From Cryptosporangium minutisporangium (GTDB lineage: Bacteria > Actinomycetota > Actinomycetes > Mycobacteriales > Cryptosporangiaceae): 64,000 nt of DNA. Both the position numbers and the translations under genes were made by a program. Positions 61,488-64,000 of the stretch are shown here, in pieces. The stretch is from contig NZ_BAAAYN010000023.1 in NCBI RefSeq assembly GCF_039536245.1, forward strand, positions 254,875 to 318,874, in the 5' to 3' direction. Positions within the stretch are counted from its first letter, which is position 1, and each line of letters begins with the position of its first letter. The notes beneath the pieces were generated by a model. It worked only from the letters and a program-made list of their open reading frames with translations. It had not been told where the DNA came from and searched no databases.

Positions 61488-61871
61488 ATGGCGCTCATCG
61501 TGACGGCCGAGGATGATCCCGATGTCCGTGAGCTCATCATCGCCCTTTTGCAGCGGGAAGGGCATACGGTCGTCGGCGCACCCGATGGTGTCAGCGCACT
61601 GTCCGAGGCGTACGCCCACCGCCCAGATCTGATGATCACCGACAACGACATGCCGGGGATCTCGGGCTTCGAGCTGTGCAAGCGGTTGAAAGAGTCGGCC
61701 GCGACGCGTCACATCCCCGTGCTGATGATCAGCGGGTCTCTGACCGAAGCCCAAGTCGAGGCCGGCCTGCCTTGTGTGACCAGCAGCCTGGCCAAGCCCT
61801 TCCGGCCCCGCGTCCTACGCGAGCGTGTCGAGGCACTGCTCTCCTCCCCGGCGAGCGAACGACGACGCTAG
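61488..61871 (+). CDS. Single-domain response regulator
   Basis: A 127-residue CheY-like receiver. Acidic pocket AEDDPDV (residues 7-13), phosphoacceptor Asp52 in ITDNDMPGISG, a conserved Ser in MISGSL and the lysine in LAKPF. There is no output domain, so it acts by binding a partner. ATG 61488 follows AAAGGGGG. It converges on a hybrid histidine kinase gene with a 4-base overlap at 61868-61871. Transfer of phosphate between the two is likely but not proven by sequence. Confidence 0.92.
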   Translation: MALIVTAEDDPDVRELIIALLQREGHTVVGAPDGVSALSEAYAHRPDLMITDNDMPGISGFELCKRLKESAATRHIPVLMISGSLTEAQVEAGLPCVTSSLAKPFRPRVLRERVEALLSSPASERRR

Positions 61872-63826
61872 AGCCTTGCCGCGCTGGCCAAGACGTCGCC
61901 GATCTTGGCGCGGAGGTCCTTGCTGGTGAAAGGCTTCTCGATGAAGGCGACGTCCTCGTCGAGCACGTGGGTGGTGCCGAGCAGTCCGTTGCTGTATCCG
62001 GACATGTAGAGCACAGGGAGCCCCGGATGGCGATGCTGGAGTAGCTCAGCCAGCCTCGGCCCGGACATCTCGGGCATGATCACGTCGGTGAGCAGCAGGT
62101 CGCAGCCCTGCTGCTCGTGGAGGACCAGCGCGTCCTGCCCGTTGGTCGCCGACAGGACGTGATACCCGGCTTTGGTCAGGATGCGGGTGATGACGCGGGC
62201 CAGGGCGGGCTCGTCCTCGACGACCAGGACCGTGCTTCCCTCGGCGGGAGCTGGCTCGGCATCCGGGTCGGCGGTTTCGCCCGCGCTCTCCGGCGCTGTC
62301 GCCAGCGGGAAGTACATGCGGAACGTGGTGCCGACCCCGGGCTCGGAGTACACGTTGATGCTGCCGGCGGCCTCGGTGACGATGCCGTAGACGGTCGAGA
62401 GGCCCAATCCGGTGCCTCGGCCCCGTGGCTTGGTGGTGTAGAACGGCTCGAAGATGTGCTCGGCTACGTCCGGTGGCATACCTTCCCCGGTGTCGCTGAC
62501 GAGCAGGCACGCGTAGACCCCCGCCTCCAAGGGAGGCTGCATGTTCACCTCGCGTCCGTCGAGCGCGGTTCGGCGGGCCTCGAGGACCAGCGTGCCACCG
62601 TCCGGCATGGCGTCTCGGGCGTTGATGGCGAGGTTGAGCAGAACCTGCTGAATTTGACCGGGATCGGCATGGATCACCGGAGCCTCCGGCGCGGGCACGG
62701 TCTGCACGATGATGTGCTCACCGATGGTGCGTTCGAGCATCGCGTGCACCTCGGCGATCGCGGCGTTGAGGTCCACGTCCTGCGGCTGGATGGTGTCTCC
62801 GCGGGTGAAGGTCAACAACTGGCGGGTGAGACCGATCGCGCGCTCGGTCGCCTTCTGCACCTGGGCGAGGTCGGCCTGCACCGCGTCGTTGTCTCCGGTG
62901 GCCTCGGCGGCGAACTCGGTGTAGTTGGCGATGATGGCCAGGATGTTGTTGAAGTCGTGGGCGACACCACCGGCCAGTTTCCCCAGACTCTCCATACGCT
63001 GGGCCTGGTGGGTGCGCTCCTCGATGGCGCGCTGTCGCTCGGCCGCTTCCTTCATCGCGCTGATGTCGCGAGCGACCACGGAGATACCGATGAGGGTTCC
63101 GACGTCGTCCTGGACCGGCGCGACACCGACCGAGACCTCGAGCGGCGAGCCGTCCTTGTGCCGGCGTCGCGCCTCGTAGTGGAGCCCTTGTTCGCCCGCG
63201 ATGATGCGCGCGAGGGCGGCCGCCTGATCACCGGCATGCTCGTCGTCCGCGAGGATCGCCGCGGGCCGCCCGATCACTTCCTCAGCCGCATACCCGAAGA
63301 GCCGCTCGGCGCCGCGGTTCCACGCGTTGACCGTGCCGTCCAGCGTCGCCCCGATGATCGCGTCATTCGTATGTTCGACCACCGCGGCGAGCGTGGCCCG
63401 ATGGTTCTCGGCCGCGTGACGGGCGGCACGTTCCCGCGCGTCGGCCTCGTCGAGCCGATGCTGGCCCCACGGATCCACATAAATGGCGCCCTTGCCGAGC
63501 AGCACGCCGTAGCTCCGGCGCAAGGACCAGTAGTAAATGCCGACGCCGGCAGTGAGCAGGTCCCAGAGCGCCGACGGCCACGGTATCCCGCTCGCGTCCA
63601 TCGCTGTTCCACCCATGGACGCCGCGTGCAGGATCATCTCGTAGGACATCACCGCGTGCAGACCGTGCCCGATGGCGCAGCTGAAGAAGATCAACGCCGT
63701 CGCCATAGCCAGCTTGTTCGACCGCAACTGCCCAGCTCGGGCCAGCGGCACCAGAATAGCGACCATGATCGCGGCGTACGAGACCATGATCACCAGATTG
63801 CCGAGCAGGAAAGTCTGTTCGGACAT
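61868..63826 (-). CDS. Hybrid histidine kinase: membrane, PAS, HisKA, HATPase, receiver
   Basis: A 652-residue sensor kinase. Three hydrophobic helices cover residues 8-30, 38-58 and 86-103. A PAS domain with PAC runs from about 145 to 265 (HTNDAIIGATLDGTVNAWN, ARRRHKDGSPLEVSVGV). HisKA has the phosphorylated His290 in GGVAHDFNNILA; the ATPase domain shows NLAINARDAM, DTGEGM and GRGTGLGLSTVYG. The C-terminal receiver carries Asp581 in LLTDVIMPEMSG. The promoter region lies near the right end of the window. Signal unknown; the PAS domain may bind a ligand or cofactor. Confidence 0.92.
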   Translation of the reverse strand: MSEQTFLLGNLVIMVSYAAIMVAILVPLARAGQLRSNKLAMATALIFFSCAIGHGLHAVMSYEMILHAASMGGTAMDASGIPWPSALWDLLTAGVGIYYWSLRRSYGVLLGKGAIYVDPWGQHRLDEADARERAARHAAENHRATLAAVVEHTNDAIIGATLDGTVNAWNRGAERLFGYAAEEVIGRPAAILADDEHAGDQAAALARIIAGEQGLHYEARRRHKDGSPLEVSVGVAPVQDDVGTLIGISVVARDISAMKEAAERQRAIEERTHQAQRMESLGKLAGGVAHDFNNILAIIANYTEFAAEATGDNDAVQADLAQVQKATERAIGLTRQLLTFTRGDTIQPQDVDLNAAIAEVHAMLERTIGEHIIVQTVPAPEAPVIHADPGQIQQVLLNLAINARDAMPDGGTLVLEARRTALDGREVNMQPPLEAGVYACLLVSDTGEGMPPDVAEHIFEPFYTTKPRGRGTGLGLSTVYGIVTEAAGSINVYSEPGVGTTFRMYFPLATAPESAGETADPDAEPAPAEGSTVLVVEDEPALARVITRILTKAGYHVLSATNGQDALVLHEQQGCDLLLTDVIMPEMSGPRLAELLQHRHPGLPVLYMSGYSNGLLGTTHVLDEDVAFIEKPFTSKDLRAKIGDVLASAARL

Positions 63827-63884
63827 GTTCGTCTATCGGACAGTTACCTGAAGAACTGAGATCAGCACCCGCCAGTTCGTCCGG

Positions 63885-64000
63885 TCAGCCCGCGGCGATT
63901 AGGTGATGCTCCGTGGCCGCCGTGGTCGCAAGGGCGTGCGGTGTGCCGGGCTTACCGTAGAGCCAGCCCTGTCCGGCGTCGACGCCGTGGGCGCGGAGCG
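63885..64000 (-). CDS. EAL-domain protein, C-terminal end only (partial)
   Basis: The last 37 codons of a reverse-strand gene reaching the window edge. LRAHGVDAGQGWLYGKPGTPH matches the final helix-strand part of EAL cyclic-di-GMP phosphodiesterase domains, where the GVDxxQGxLxGxP pattern is standard. The rest of the gene, including catalytic residues, lies outside. It ends 58 bases before the hybrid kinase start on the same strand, so signalling through cyclic di-GMP near this kinase is possible. Confidence 0.7.
   Translation of the reverse strand, partial: LRAHGVDAGQGWLYGKPGTPHALATTAATEHHLIAAG

Overview
The window is high-GC DNA with GC-rich third codon positions, frequent GTG starts, 4-base start/stop overlaps and promoters set so close to start codons that leaderless mRNAs look likely. 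The gene content fits a filamentous actinomycete (Streptomyces, Frankia or Cryptosporangium type): ECF42-type sigma factor with a DGPF protein, an orphan EF-Tu, TetR/GntR-controlled acyl-CoA genes and an actinobacterial Hsp90. I cannot name the species.

Layout. (1) 1-13620: one tightly packed forward operon of five large genes, an M64-like zinc metallopeptidase (5' end outside the window), a DUF6603 protein and three large proteins of no recognised family. This is the best candidate for an undescribed system. (2) 13706-17541: two regulator/target pairs with readable operators (HxlR with a DUF899 protein; TetR with a duplicated DUF4386 membrane protein) and a small membrane protein between them. 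(3) 17673-21457: a small unknown gene, a divergent orphan elongation factor Tu with no cysteine at all, closed by a strong terminator, and two unknown membrane-associated genes. (4) 21464-24347: DUF998 membrane protein, ECF42-like sigma factor and its DGPF/YCII partner.

(5) 24439-43217: an 18-kb acyl-CoA catabolic island with five AMP-forming acyl-CoA ligases, five crotonase-fold proteins, a coupled acyl-CoA dehydrogenase pair, two amidohydrolases, one GntR/FCD regulator and two paralogous TetR regulators. A repeated motif (core TCTAGATGTAT) at the ligase, crotonase and gntR promoters points to a GntR regulon; the amidohydrolase-dehydrogenase operon lacks it and lies divergent to a TetR gene. 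The substrate cannot be read from sequence.

(6) 43518-48630: truncated epimerase, DoxX-like and VOC genes divergent to a double-module Lrp regulator, and a hydrolase-merR operon with a near-perfect MerR-type operator. (7) 48842-53418: a decaying accessory region holding fragments of a HAD gene, an IS256 transposase, an MFS transporter and a tyrosine recombinase, plus tandem exported paralogs, a small membrane protein and an orphan SUKH-like protein. (8) 53578-59271: a reverse-strand operon in which an Hsp90 is flanked by two helical-repeat genes. (9) 59442-64000: a DHFR-like reductase, a TetR plus two-subunit SMR efflux operon with a clear operator, a single-domain response regulator convergent with a hybrid PAS histidine kinase, and the last codons of an EAL-domain protein.
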